42,055 bases of DNA, from contig JACKBT010000040.1 in assembly GCA_020634415.1 (NCBI GenBank), positions 1 to 42,055 on the forward strand. The letters run 5' to 3'. Position 1 is the first letter of the stretch. Each line of letters opens with the position of its first letter. The notes under the pieces are model-generated. The model saw only the letters and a list, made by a program, of their open reading frames with translations, was not told where the DNA came from and did no database searches. This DNA is from Ardenticatenaceae bacterium (lineage in GTDB: Bacteria; Chloroflexota; Anaerolineae; Promineifilales; Promineifilaceae). Of this stretch, positions 32,904 to 40,815 are shown piece by piece. The position numbers and the translations under genes are program-made.

Positions 32904-34286
32904 ATGAAACGCTTTCTAATCATTTTAGTTATCCTTGGAGCCGTAGCAGCGGCCGTTTATTTTTTGGTGATACAGCCCAGAGCGGCAGAGCAAGAGGCGG
33001 CCGATGCAACGACAACGGCCGTTGATGTCAACACCTTAGCCGTCAGCACCGGCTTAGATGTCGTCTCCGCCGAAGGCCAAATCGTACCCCTGCGCCATGC
33101 CAATCTCGCCTTTGAGGGTGGCGGCGAAATCGTCGAAATCCTCGTCACAGAAGGGCAGTCGGTACAAGCAGGCGATCCCCTTGCCCACCTGGATGCCACC
33201 GATTTAGAGATCGCCGTCCAGCAAGCCGAAGCAGGTCTCACCCAGGCCCAGGCCAACCTGACGGCCGCCCAAGCCAGTTTACAAGCGGCCCAAGTGGGGG
33301 TGACGGTGGCCGAGTTGGGCGTGGAAACAGCCCAGGCCAACCTGGAATTGGTACAGTCGCCGCCGCTCACGCAAGAGGTAGCTTTGTCCGAATTGGGCAT
33401 TGCCGCCGCCGAAGCAGGCATCAATTTAGCCGCCAGCAATCGTAACGTGGCCCTCAACGTGGCGACAGATGCCCAAATTCGCAGTGCCGAAGCCCAGGTA
33501 GCCCAGGCCAATGCGGCCCTAAACGCCATCCAAACGCAGTATGATGACCTGATTGAAAATGAGATTTTGGGGCCGATTGAAGAGGACACGCGCTACCAAT
33601 TGGAGATTGCTCAAGCCAATCGGTCGGCGGCGCAGGCCCGTTTGGATGAATTGAACGCGGGGGCGACACCCGCACAGGTGTGGGCGGCGGGAGCCGGTGT
33701 CACGCTGGCCCAAGTGGAACAGGGTCGGGCACAGGCACAGTTGGCTTTGCTGCTGGCCGGGGCCACGCCAGAACAGATTAATCAGGCTGAGGTGGCGGTG
33801 CAGCAAGCGGAAACGGCCGTTACCCGCGCCGAACTCACCATCGCCCAGGCCGAAGCCGGGGTGGCCCAGGCGGAAACGGCCGTTCTCCAGGCCCAAGCCT
33901 CACTCGATGCTGCCCAGGATGCCCTGGATCGTATGACCCTGACCGCACCCTTTGCCGGCACCATCGCCAGCCTCACCCTGGAACTGGGTGAAGTCGCTAC
34001 CCCGGGTGTGCCCGTCGGCATCATCGCCGACTTTAGCGGCTGGCACGTGGAAACGACTGATTTAACGGAGCTAGACATTGTGGCCGTAAAAGTGGGTTTG
34101 CCCGTAGAAGTGCAGGTAGATGCTCTGCCTAATGAGGTTTTGGAAGGCGTGGTGGAAGATATAGCGGCCGTAGCCAGCCTCACTCGCGGTGATGTCACCT
34201 ACGCTGTCACCATCCGCCTGGAAGATGTCTCCGATTTACCGCTGCGCTGGGGCATGACGACGTTTGTGGATGTGGATGTGGAGTAA
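32904..34286 (+). CDS. HlyD-family adaptor, second of a tandem pair
   Basis: Paralogue of the preceding adaptor, 460 residues from ATG 32904 (a TTG at 32895 is in frame). The anchor is FLIILVILGAVAAAVYFLVI, followed by VVSAEGQIVPLRHANLAFEG, a lipoyl half with EGQSVQAGDPLAHLDATDL, a coiled coil of about 230 residues and the second lipoyl half TAPFAGTIASLTLELGEV. The C-terminal 80 residues match the first copy closely. Two adaptors with one ATPase suggests a mixed adaptor hexamer or two alternative complexes. No permease gene adjoins. Confidence 0.92.
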   Translation: MKRFLIILVILGAVAAAVYFLVIQPRAAEQEAADATTTAVDVNTLAVSTGLDVVSAEGQIVPLRHANLAFEGGGEIVEILVTEGQSVQAGDPLAHLDATDLEIAVQQAEAGLTQAQANLTAAQASLQAAQVGVTVAELGVETAQANLELVQSPPLTQEVALSELGIAAAEAGINLAASNRNVALNVATDAQIRSAEAQVAQANAALNAIQTQYDDLIENEILGPIEEDTRYQLEIAQANRSAAQARLDELNAGATPAQVWAAGAGVTLAQVEQGRAQAQLALLLAGATPEQINQAEVAVQQAETAVTRAELTIAQAEAGVAQAETAVLQAQASLDAAQDALDRMTLTAPFAGTIASLTLELGEVATPGVPVGIIADFSGWHVETTDLTELDIVAVKVGLPVEVQVDALPNEVLEGVVEDIAAVASLTRGDVTYAVTIRLEDVSDLPLRWGMTTFVDVDVE

Positions 34287-34483
34287 AGCGTAAAGAGCAA
34301 CGGCCGTTTCCTCCACCACATTTACGCGAGGGAAACGGCCGTTGCCACCCCAACAGAAACGGCCGTCTTCACCCAAATTCTTCCCCTAAAATTAAACAAG
34401 CGGTTACAAATAGGGCATTAGGCATAGGCATATTTACTTAATCCTCAACAATCCCTGCTAACTTTGCAATACAGGAGCAACCC
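34287..34483. other. intergenic gap with three ACGGCCGT palindromes
   Basis: No gene. Two AACGGCCGTT copies (34299, 34334) and one AACGGCCGTC (about 34358) lie within 70 bp, each with a short purine run before it. The rest is AT-rich with no clear promoter; CAGGAG at about 34471 serves the next gene. Confidence 0.6.
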
Positions 34484-35338
34484 ATGACCTCCCCCATCTC
34501 CATCGGCATGAACGGCCGTTTCTTCCCCAACAACTGGCGGCCCGCCCCCCAAGAAATCGAATTCGCCCGGCAGGCAGGCTTCACCGCCATGCAGTTCGTT
34601 GGCCCCGCTGATGGCCTGAACGACGAGCGGTTAGGGGCAGATTTAGAAACGGTGGCCGCTTGTTTACGCGAGGCAGGCATCACGGCCGTTATGGAAATCC
34701 CTATCAACGTCCTCAGCAACGGCCGTACCGGCGACGGCCGTTCCTTGCTCCACCCCCTCCACGCCAACCTGCCCGCCATCCAAACCCTCGGCTGCACTTG
34801 TGTCCATTACCACATGGTCTTACGAGACAGCGACTTAACGGAGTCAATGGCGCGACAGTTTGAACAAAACATCATAGAAGATTTGGCAACGGCCGTTCAC
34901 ATCGGCCACGAATTCAACTTCCGCTTCGGCATCGAACACAACGAACTGGACTACTTCCCCTTCAACACCCCTCAAAGCTGCGAGCAAGTGCTAACGGCCG
35001 TTCCCCACCTCCATTTCGTCTGGGACTTCAACCACGCCGCCCCCAGCCAACTTGCTGGCTACAAAGCCCTCGCCCCTCACGTCTCCATGCTGCACATCTC
35101 CGACACACCCCTGCCTCACACCAACTATCACTGGCCGCTCGGCCAGGGCAACACTGATTTCACAGATTACCTCACCACCCTCCTCCAAGCTGGCTTCAAA
35201 GGCCCCGCTATCCTAGAAATCGGCGGCCTCCCCAAATCTGGCGGCTACGGCCAAGATACCGACACCGCCCTCAACCAATCCCACGCCCATTTGCAGCAGG
35301 CCGTCATCGCCGCCACGCAACGAGTCATGCCAGAGTAG
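34484..35338 (+). CDS. sugar-phosphate isomerase/epimerase-like TIM barrel
   Basis: Xylose-isomerase-like TIM-barrel protein of 284 residues, cytoplasmic. Metal-ligand candidates lie at strand ends: Glu in GIEHNELDYF, Asp and His in FVWDFNHAAPSQ, His in MLHISDTPLPH and Glu in AILEIGGL. The N-terminus (ISIGMNGRFFPNNWRP) and RQAGFTAMQFVGP are usual for the AP endonuclease family 2 fold. It could be a sugar isomerase/epimerase or an inosose dehydratase-type enzyme; no neighbour narrows the substrate. A CAGGAG ribosome binding site precedes the ATG. Confidence 0.85.
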   Translation: MTSPISIGMNGRFFPNNWRPAPQEIEFARQAGFTAMQFVGPADGLNDERLGADLETVAACLREAGITAVMEIPINVLSNGRTGDGRSLLHPLHANLPAIQTLGCTCVHYHMVLRDSDLTESMARQFEQNIIEDLATAVHIGHEFNFRFGIEHNELDYFPFNTPQSCEQVLTAVPHLHFVWDFNHAAPSQLAGYKALAPHVSMLHISDTPLPHTNYHWPLGQGNTDFTDYLTTLLQAGFKGPAILEIGGLPKSGGYGQDTDTALNQSHAHLQQAVIAATQRVMPE

Positions 35339-35358
35339 GGCGATTTTGAAAATCGCCC
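35338..35358. repeat. GGGCGATTT/AAATCGCCC hairpin
   Basis: Perfect 9-bp stem with a TGA loop starting on the last base of the TIM-barrel stop codon. Same family as the hairpins at 2584, 2707, 12919 and 12940. Lies between convergent genes and may aid termination. Confidence 0.7.
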
Positions 35359-35450
35359 CACAAACCAGAGAGAGCTATAAAATTCGCCAAGCTCCAGTTG
35401 AGTAATTGAAAGAAGCCAAACGCCCCCATTACCCCATTACCAACCATCCA

Positions 35451-36629
35451 TTACGGCAAAGACAACACCCCCCGCCACCGCGCCAGCACAACCAGCAGCA
35501 TCGCCAGCATCACCGAGAAACTACCCACACGGAAAACGGCCGTTACCCCCCACACATCCATCACCATCCCCCCAGCCAAACTAGCAATCAAAATCGCCAC
35601 CCCCATCATACTCGCCGTCACCAACGACTGCGCCGTCGCCGCCCACTCCTCCGGCACACGCTCATCCACCACCCGAATCGTCGTCGTCAGATACAGCCCC
35701 ACACCCATGCCCTTAGCCACTGCAAAAATTAGGGGAACCCAAACGGCCGTTGCCCCCGAATAGCCCCAATAAGCCAATGCAAACAGCCCATAAGCCAATA
35801 ACAAACTGGGAATCCCGCCCAATTTCGCCCGAATTCGGTCACTAAACAGCATAATCGGAATTTCACTATACGCCCCAATCCCCAGCAGCAGACCAATCAA
35901 CAGTCCACTACCACCCAGCCTATCCATATAAATCCCCTCATACGTAATCCCCATCCCCATGCCAATGCCCACAAAAAACGTCGCCAGCAGCAGCACCACA
36001 AAACCACGATCCTGAAACAGCACCCACACCGATGGCGAGGCCGCCGTCACTGCTGTGCGCGGCTGCCCCTCCTGCAACGTCCCCGCCAACCAGGCCGTCG
36101 GCAAAAACAAAAGGCTGCCCACCAAAAACATAGGCAAATACCCCACCCGCTGCCAGACGGCTCCCCCAATAATCGCCGCCGTCGCAAAACCAATAGACCC
36201 CCACAGCCGCATCGCCCCATAATTCAACTGATTACGCCGCGCCATCCGTGCAATCAGCCCATCTGCCAAAGGCAGCACCGGGCTGCGCACCAGGGCAAAA
36301 GCCAACATCACCAGTAGCAGCCACACAAATTCATCCGCATAACGAAAAAACACAAAAATAAAGACCGTAACCAGCGAACAGCCAGCCAAAATCGCCACCC
36401 GCCGCTGCACCCGATCAGCATAAGCCGCCACAAACGGCGCCACCAACAGCGTCATAATCGGCATCAACGCGCCCAACATGCCAATCTGACGGCCGTTTAA
36501 CCCCATCTGCCCAAAATAAACATTCATAAACGGCATCACCGCCCCAAAAGCCACAAAATGCACCCCATAAAAAGCCGCCCCGCTCACCGCTGGCGACAAG
36601 GCCAATCGAGATGTTTTTACTTGAATCAT
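35451..36629 (-). CDS. MFS transporter
   Basis: Twelve-helix transporter of 392 residues. The N-terminus GAAFYGVHFVAFGAVMPFMNVYF and the loop AAYADRVQRRVAILAG place it in the MFS_1-like/LacY-type group with sugar or nucleoside porters. AVAKGMGVGLYLTTTIRVVDE and ATAQSLVTASMMGVAI in the C-half are also common there. The substrate is unknown. The ATG at 36629 lacks a close Shine-Dalgarno (GGAG is about 15 bases upstream). Follows another MFS gene on the same strand with a gap of about 75 bp. Confidence 0.88.
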   Translation of the reverse strand: MIQVKTSRLALSPAVSGAAFYGVHFVAFGAVMPFMNVYFGQMGLNGRQIGMLGALMPIMTLLVAPFVAAYADRVQRRVAILAGCSLVTVFIFVFFRYADEFVWLLLVMLAFALVRSPVLPLADGLIARMARRNQLNYGAMRLWGSIGFATAAIIGGAVWQRVGYLPMFLVGSLLFLPTAWLAGTLQEGQPRTAVTAASPSVWVLFQDRGFVVLLLATFFVGIGMGMGITYEGIYMDRLGGSGLLIGLLLGIGAYSEIPIMLFSDRIRAKLGGIPSLLLAYGLFALAYWGYSGATAVWVPLIFAVAKGMGVGLYLTTTIRVVDERVPEEWAATAQSLVTASMMGVAILIASLAGGMVMDVWGVTAVFRVGSFSVMLAMLLVVLARWRGVLSLP

Positions 36630-36705
36630 AAACTCAAATCAGCACTCCATATTTTTCTGATCCCTTCCATTCGTGAGAGAATCAACTCTTCACCCTCATT
36701 TAGAC

Positions 36706-37947
36706 TTAATCCCCCGCCGCCGCCAGCAGCGCCGCCGGTGTCACCGCCACCCGATTCCGCCGGTAAAACTGCCAGAGACCAACGGCCGTTACCGTCCCCA
36801 CCATCGCCGAAACCACCCAGGGCAGCCCCGGAAAATTAAGCACCACCGCCATATCCACCAACGTCCCCCCCGTCAACTGCCCAATACCGCCACCCACCGC
36901 CAACGCCAGCGAGTTAAAGCCAAAATAAGCCCCACGCGCTCGTGGACTCGCCATCGTCGCCGCCACCGTCTGCGCCGTCGGCATCACCAACACCGTCCCC
37001 AACGCAAAAAACGACACCGCCAAATAAAGCTGCCCAATATTATGCACCAGTGCCACCGCCCCCAGGCCAAACGCCACCGCCAAAGTCCCCACAATCACAA
37101 TCGGCAGCGGCCACAAATAACGCTGCGCCAGCCGCAAAGCTGGCACTTGCAGCACCACCGCAATAATCGCATTCACCGTAAACATATACCCCACACTACT
37201 ATCCTGCCCCGTCAGCGCCTTCGCTTCCAGCGGCAGCGCAATAGACAACTGCGCCCACATAAACCAAAAACCCATCATCAACGCCGTATACGACACAAAA
37301 GCCCTATCCTGCACCACCTGCTTCAACCCCTGCGCCACCGGCTGCTTATCCGTAGAAACATCAATATTGGGCAGCCAGATAATGGACACCAACAGCGCAA
37401 TCGCAAAAAAGCCGCTGGCCGCCAGCCCCACCACCTGAAACTCAAACTGAATCAACAACGCCCCAATCAGTGGCCCCACCGTCCGCGCCACATTCTGCAA
37501 AACACCAATCCGCGCATACAAGTCAGAAAGCATCGCCTCTGGCGACAACGCCGCCACCACCGCTTTCAGCGGTGCTTCAAACGCCGCCCCCCCAATCGCT
37601 GCCAAAACCCCGCCCAGCATCAGCATCGGCTTTGTCGTGGCAAAGCCCATCAAAACAAAACTCACCACACGGATAAAGATACCCAGCACAATCAGCCCCT
37701 TGGCCCCAAAACGATCCGCCAACGCCCCGCCAAAAATCGTCAACCCCTGCTGCATAAATTGGCGCACAGCCAACACCAGCCCCAAAAAAGCCGCCGCCCA
37801 CCCCAACTGATCTACAAAATGCACCGACAACAAGGGGATGATGAGGAAAAAACCGCCATTCATCAAAAACCACAGCAGCATCGCCGTCGTCAAGCCTTGC
37901 CGCGCTTCCGAATCCAGGGTTTTAAGAGAAAGTTTTCGTGCCGACAT
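36706..37947 (-). CDS. MFS transporter, DHA1/MdtH-like
   Basis: Drug:proton-type MFS protein of 413 residues. LLSVHFVDQLGWAAAFLGLVLAVRQF and the loop GGALADRFGAKGLIVLGI are typical of the MdtH/MdtG group. Helix 11-12 is AVGGGIGQLTGGTLVDMA. AAGGAAATT before the ATG is a good ribosome binding site. It shares no close similarity with the MFS gene that follows beyond the fold, so the pair is not a recent duplication. Confidence 0.88.
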   Translation of the reverse strand: MSARKLSLKTLDSEARQGLTTAMLLWFLMNGGFFLIIPLLSVHFVDQLGWAAAFLGLVLAVRQFMQQGLTIFGGALADRFGAKGLIVLGIFIRVVSFVLMGFATTKPMLMLGGVLAAIGGAAFEAPLKAVVAALSPEAMLSDLYARIGVLQNVARTVGPLIGALLIQFEFQVVGLAASGFFAIALLVSIIWLPNIDVSTDKQPVAQGLKQVVQDRAFVSYTALMMGFWFMWAQLSIALPLEAKALTGQDSSVGYMFTVNAIIAVVLQVPALRLAQRYLWPLPIVIVGTLAVAFGLGAVALVHNIGQLYLAVSFFALGTVLVMPTAQTVAATMASPRARGAYFGFNSLALAVGGGIGQLTGGTLVDMAVVLNFPGLPWVVSAMVGTVTAVGLWQFYRRNRVAVTPAALLAAAGD

Positions 37948-37968
37948 AATTTCCTTCCCAAAAATATG

Positions 37969-38001
37969 AGCCTCCTGTGGGCAGCTTGCTCACAGGAGGC
38001 T
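37969..38001 (-). terminator. rho-independent terminator of the ankyrin gene
   Basis: AGCCTCCTGTG (37969-37979) pairs perfectly with CACAGGAGGCT (37991-38001); on the minus strand TTTTT follows within a few bases. It lies about 70 bp past the ankyrin stop and just before the MFS ribosome binding site. Confidence 0.75.
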
Positions 38002-38072
38002 GGTGAGTTGTGATGGTAACGATAACACGGCCGTTTTCCACACACAAATAAATCAACATGGTAGTTATGTAC

Positions 38073-38645
38073 TCATGCCACCGCCCCATAATCACGCAGC
38101 AAAGCCGCCACCGCCCCCTGCTCATTAGCCTCCGCCACCTCCAACGCCGTCTTCTCCTGAAAATTACGGCCAGTCACATCCGCCCCATGCTCCAGCAGCC
38201 ACCGAGCCAAAGCCACATCACCCCGCGCCGCCGCCACATGCAAAGCCCCCTCCGCCTTCTGCGTATTCCCCTTCTCCACCAAAAAATCCAGCAGCGCCAA
38301 ATCACCACTCAAAGCCCCATGAAACAACAGCGAAATACCATGCGCCCCCCCCGAATTAACCAATGTCGGATCAGCTTCCAAAAAAGCCGCCACCTCCGCC
38401 TGCCGCCCCAACATCGCCGCCGCATAAATCGTCAACTGCGCCCCCTGCCCCAAAAGATACTCCGCAATCGGCCGATTCCCCACATGAGAAGCCGCCCCCA
38501 ACGCCGTCTCACCCCACTCCTCATACATCACATCCAGCAAACGCGGATCATCCGCCAGCATCGCCTGCACCTTAGCCAAATCGCCATGCGCCGGCATAAC
38601 AAAGCTGCGAACATATTCTTGTGTCAACTCGGGTAAATCGTTCAT
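38073..38645 (-). CDS. ankyrin-repeat protein
   Basis: Soluble 190-residue protein of about five ankyrin repeats. Recognisable units are HGDLAKVQAMLADDPRLLD, GETALGAASHVGNRPIAEYL, LGRQAEVAAFLEADPTLVN, SGDLALLDFLVEKG and GALHVAAARGDVALARWLLE, ending EKTALEVAEANEQGAVAALL. The ATG at 38645 follows TGGAGG; upstream codons to 38672 are unlikely to be used. Such proteins bind other proteins; the partner is unknown. Confidence 0.9.
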   Translation of the reverse strand: MNDLPELTQEYVRSFVMPAHGDLAKVQAMLADDPRLLDVMYEEWGETALGAASHVGNRPIAEYLLGQGAQLTIYAAAMLGRQAEVAAFLEADPTLVNSGGAHGISLLFHGALSGDLALLDFLVEKGNTQKAEGALHVAAARGDVALARWLLEHGADVTGRNFQEKTALEVAEANEQGAVAALLRDYGAVA

Positions 38646-38668
38646 TTCAACCTCCACATAAAAAGAAA

Positions 38669-38687
38669 GCATCCCCCATTGGGATGC
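38669..38687 (-). terminator. terminator-like hairpin in the ankyrin leader
   Basis: GCATCCC/GGGATGC with a 5-base loop, followed on the minus strand by TTTCTTTTT, 24 bp before the ankyrin ATG. No minus-strand gene lies upstream, so it would act as an attenuator in the leader. Confidence 0.55.
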
Positions 38688-38966
38688 CCAATTAATGTCC
38701 GTATTGTATGGAATTATGCAGAAAGAAACGAGAGATCATCACGGACATTCGGCTAAAACCACCCTGTACATAAGAACAGGAAAGACACACCCCTCGGCCA
38801 ATGGTACTTTATGCCCCTTACGTTCAGGCACATTACCAAGTAACATTTAGCCATTATTCTTTAGTAGTTACCCTCATTCATGTATTGATTGGCACAGCAG
38901 TAACATGTACCGAACACCTCACCATCACCGCCCTTCTGCGCTGCCTACAAGCTGGAGTTCATCATT
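38688..38966. other. divergent intergenic region
   Basis: No gene. AATGTCCGT (38694-38702) and ACGGACATT (38741-38749) form a 9-bp inverted repeat, a possible operator for the ankyrin gene. Near 38830-38910 the string AGTAACAT occurs twice. I found no convincing promoter for the response regulator. Confidence 0.45.
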
Positions 38967-39356
38967 ATGAAAAAGTCTGTATTAGTGGTTGACGATGAAT
39001 GGCGCACCCGTGAAATGCTGCGGATGTTTTTAGAACTAGAAGGGTATGAAGTCTTTGAAGCCGAAGATGGCCTGGATGCCATCGAAAAAGCAGAGCTTTA
39101 CACTCCCAATGTCATGATTCTCGATGTAATGATGCCCCGCATGGACGGCATCACCGCTTGCAAAAAATTACGTGCGGGCCAAAAAACGGCCGATCTCCCC
39201 ATCATCATGCTCAGCGGCAAAACCCAAGAACAAGCCATCCGCGAAGGGCTGGATGCCGGTGCCACCGCCTACATGACCAAACCCATGTCTCACAAAGAAC
39301 TACTTGGCAACATCCGCGCTGCCATCAACGGCGATCCCGTAGTTGTATTATTATAA
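38967..39356 (+). CDS. single-domain response regulator (CheY-like)
   Basis: Receiver domain alone, 129 residues. All key residues are present: acidic pair D9-D10 (VVDDEW), phosphoacceptor D53 (MILDVMMPRMDG), S83 (IIMLSGK) and K105 (YMTKPMS). There is no output domain and no histidine kinase nearby, so it is an orphan that probably acts by protein contact or in a phosphorelay. Monocistronic with a strong terminator. Confidence 0.94.
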   Translation: MKKSVLVVDDEWRTREMLRMFLELEGYEVFEAEDGLDAIEKAELYTPNVMILDVMMPRMDGITACKKLRAGQKTADLPIIMLSGKTQEQAIREGLDAGATAYMTKPMSHKELLGNIRAAINGDPVVVLL

Positions 39357-39401
39357 ATCCGGTCGCCTTTACCCAAGCGATGTATAGGAACTCATCGCCG
39401 C

Positions 39402-39425
39402 AAGCCCCGCTCAGGGGCTTTTTTT
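39402..39425 (+). terminator. rho-independent terminator
   Basis: AAGCCCC/GGGGCTT with a GCTCA loop and seven T's, 46 bp after the response regulator stop. Confidence 0.92.
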
Positions 39426-39498
39426 ATGCGTTGTGTTCAACAAGAACTAGAAGTCTATGACTGTCATATCTCAAAAACAACACATTTAGGATTGCCAA

Positions 39499-39650
39499 AG
39501 CAATTCTCAGTTTACATTGCGTTCGGCGGTTGAAACCGCTGCCACGACTACCAAGTCGGCCTGCGCCGACTGGTTTCTAGCCCGCGTAGGCGGACTTTGC
39601 AGTCGTGGCTGCGAATTTATTCGCCCAGTTTGGTCAAACTGAGAATTGCT
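39499..39650. repeat. 152-bp MITE-like palindromic element
   Basis: Perfect 15-bp inverted ends AGCAATTCTCAGTTT (39499-39513) and AAACTGAGAATTGCT (39636-39650). Inner perfect arms GCCACGACT (39541-39549)/AGTCGTGGC (39601-39609) enclose GTCGGC/GCCGAC and other hairpins; GCGGTTGAAACCGC lies beside the left inner arm. No ORF inside and no clear target duplication. It looks like a non-autonomous element or a large structured repeat. Confidence 0.7.
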
Positions 39651-39702
39651 GGGACTGCCAGTCCTATGCACATTGCCCCGTGCTGACTTCGCCAACACCC
39701 GC

Positions 39703-39708
39703 TAAAAT
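39703..39708 (+). promoter_or_regulatory. -10 box (TAAAAT), leaderless start
   Basis: TAAAAT is followed by 6 bases and then the ATG of the membrane protein gene. No Shine-Dalgarno exists, so a leaderless mRNA is likely. Confidence 0.4.
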
Positions 39709-39714
39709 ACCAGC

Positions 39715-40239
39715 ATGACCCGTTCAACCATTGTCCTCCTCATCATGTTAGCCCTCGGCCTGCACGCCCTCGTCACCGGGCTGCGCTACCGCTTCGGCTA
39801 TTTCAAATCCCCCTACTTCGCTCGCCCCACCCTCACCATGTACGCCGAATTAGGCGTTTCTGGCGGTTTTCTCTTTTTAATCTTGTCCATCAGCAGCCTA
39901 TTAACGCGAGACATTGACGTGAGTGTCGGCCTCACAACGGCCGTTTCCCTCCTCACCTATCTCGCCCTGGCCGCCCTCGCTGCCAACTGGCTCCTCAGCC
40001 TCATCGGCAGCAACCTGTGGCAGCCCGCCTGGGTCATCTGGCTAGAAAGCCACTACAACCAAACCCAGATCGGGCAACTGCGCCAACAAGCCCAAGAAAT
40101 CGGCCTCAAACAATGGGAAAACCAGGTAATGACCCAACACGACCTGGAACAGTGGATAACGGCCGTTCTCACCCCGCCACCATCCATCACAGAAAAATCT
40201 GCGTCATCTGCGAAATCTGCGAATAAACCATCTTCATAA
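39715..40239 (+). CDS. membrane protein, hypothetical
   Basis: Protein of 174 residues with three likely membrane helices: TIVLLIMLALGLHALVTGL, LGVSGGFLFLILSISSLL and TTAVSLLTYLALAALAANWL. A cytoplasmic-type tail with a helical stretch (YNQTQIGQLRQQAQEIGLKQW) follows. The last residues (EKSASSAKSANKPSS) are encoded by three 9-bp repeats of the AAATCTGCG type, suggesting the reading frame has been extended into a repeat. I recognise no family. The next gene starts 15 bp after the stop. Confidence 0.75.
   Translation: MTRSTIVLLIMLALGLHALVTGLRYRFGYFKSPYFARPTLTMYAELGVSGGFLFLILSISSLLTRDIDVSVGLTTAVSLLTYLALAALAANWLLSLIGSNLWQPAWVIWLESHYNQTQIGQLRQQAQEIGLKQWENQVMTQHDLEQWITAVLTPPPSITEKSASSAKSANKPSS
40195..40221 (+). 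repeat. three 9-bp AAATCTGCG units at a gene end
   Basis: AAATCTGCG, TCATCTGCG, AAATCTGCG in tandem, in frame, encoding KSA-SSA-KSA at the C-terminus of the membrane protein. Confidence 0.7.
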
Positions 40240-40254
40240 AACAGGAACACCAAC

Positions 40255-40755
40255 GTGCAACCAACCTACCGCATAACCCCCATGGCTCCCGAAGACTGGC
40301 CCCAAGTCCAAACCATCTACAAAGAAGGGCTAGACACCGGCAACGCCACTTTTGAAACCCAGACTCCCGAATGGGAAGCCTGGGACAAAAAACATCTCAC
40401 CCACAGCCGTCTCGTGGCGCGGCAAGGCGATGTGGTCATGGGCTGGGCCGCCCTTACGCCCGTCTCGGCCCGCGCCGTTTACGCCGGTGTCGCCGAAGTC
40501 AGCATCTACATCGGTGCCGTCCATCGCGGTCAGGGCATCGGCCACGCCCTCATGGCCGCCCTCATCACCGAAGCCGAAGCTCATGGCATTTGGACCCTCC
40601 AGGCCAGCATCTTCCCCGAAAACGTCGCCAGCGTACAGCTTCACCTGCGGCACGGCTTCCGCCAACTGGGCCGCCGCGAACGCATCGCCCAACTGCACGG
40701 CGTTTGGCGTGATACGGTCATTTTAGAGCGGCGCAGCCAGGTCGTCGGTCTCTAG
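40255..40755 (+). CDS. GNAT N-acetyltransferase, phosphinothricin-acetyltransferase-like
   Basis: Acetyl-CoA-dependent acetyltransferase of 166 residues. The Pat/Bar pattern is clear: NATFETQTPEWEAWDKKHL near the start, VAEVSIYIGAVHRGQGIGHALMAALI (acetyl-CoA loop RGQGIG) and ENVASVQLHLRHGFRQLG. Such proteins acetylate phosphinothricin, methionine sulfone or other amino acids. The start is GTG at 40255 after AGGAA. Probably cotranscribed with the membrane protein upstream. Confidence 0.92.
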   Translation: MQPTYRITPMAPEDWPQVQTIYKEGLDTGNATFETQTPEWEAWDKKHLTHSRLVARQGDVVMGWAALTPVSARAVYAGVAEVSIYIGAVHRGQGIGHALMAALITEAEAHGIWTLQASIFPENVASVQLHLRHGFRQLGRRERIAQLHGVWRDTVILERRSQVVGL

Positions 40756-40759
40756 ACCT

Positions 40760-40808
40760 GAAGGGTTTAACTTGTTGAAGCTGCAAATTCATAGGTGTAA
40801 AACCCTTC
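40760..40808. repeat. GAAGGGTTT/AAACCCTTC inverted repeat
   Basis: Nine-bp arms with a 31-base loop directly between the GNAT stop and the start of the oxidoreductase gene. Similar in core to 5094-5151. Confidence 0.5.
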
Positions 40809-40815
40809 GGTTCTC

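Noticed and set aside
36673..38013. 446-codon plus-strand ORF opposite the MFS gene
   Set aside because: Its product is a low-complexity Arg/His/Gln/Pro sequence with no domain; the minus-strand MFS frame has clear helices and a ribosome binding site. It is a codon-bias shadow.
39499..39650. insertion sequence
   Set aside because: Inverted ends exist but there is no transposase ORF and no visible target duplication; listed as MITE-like instead.
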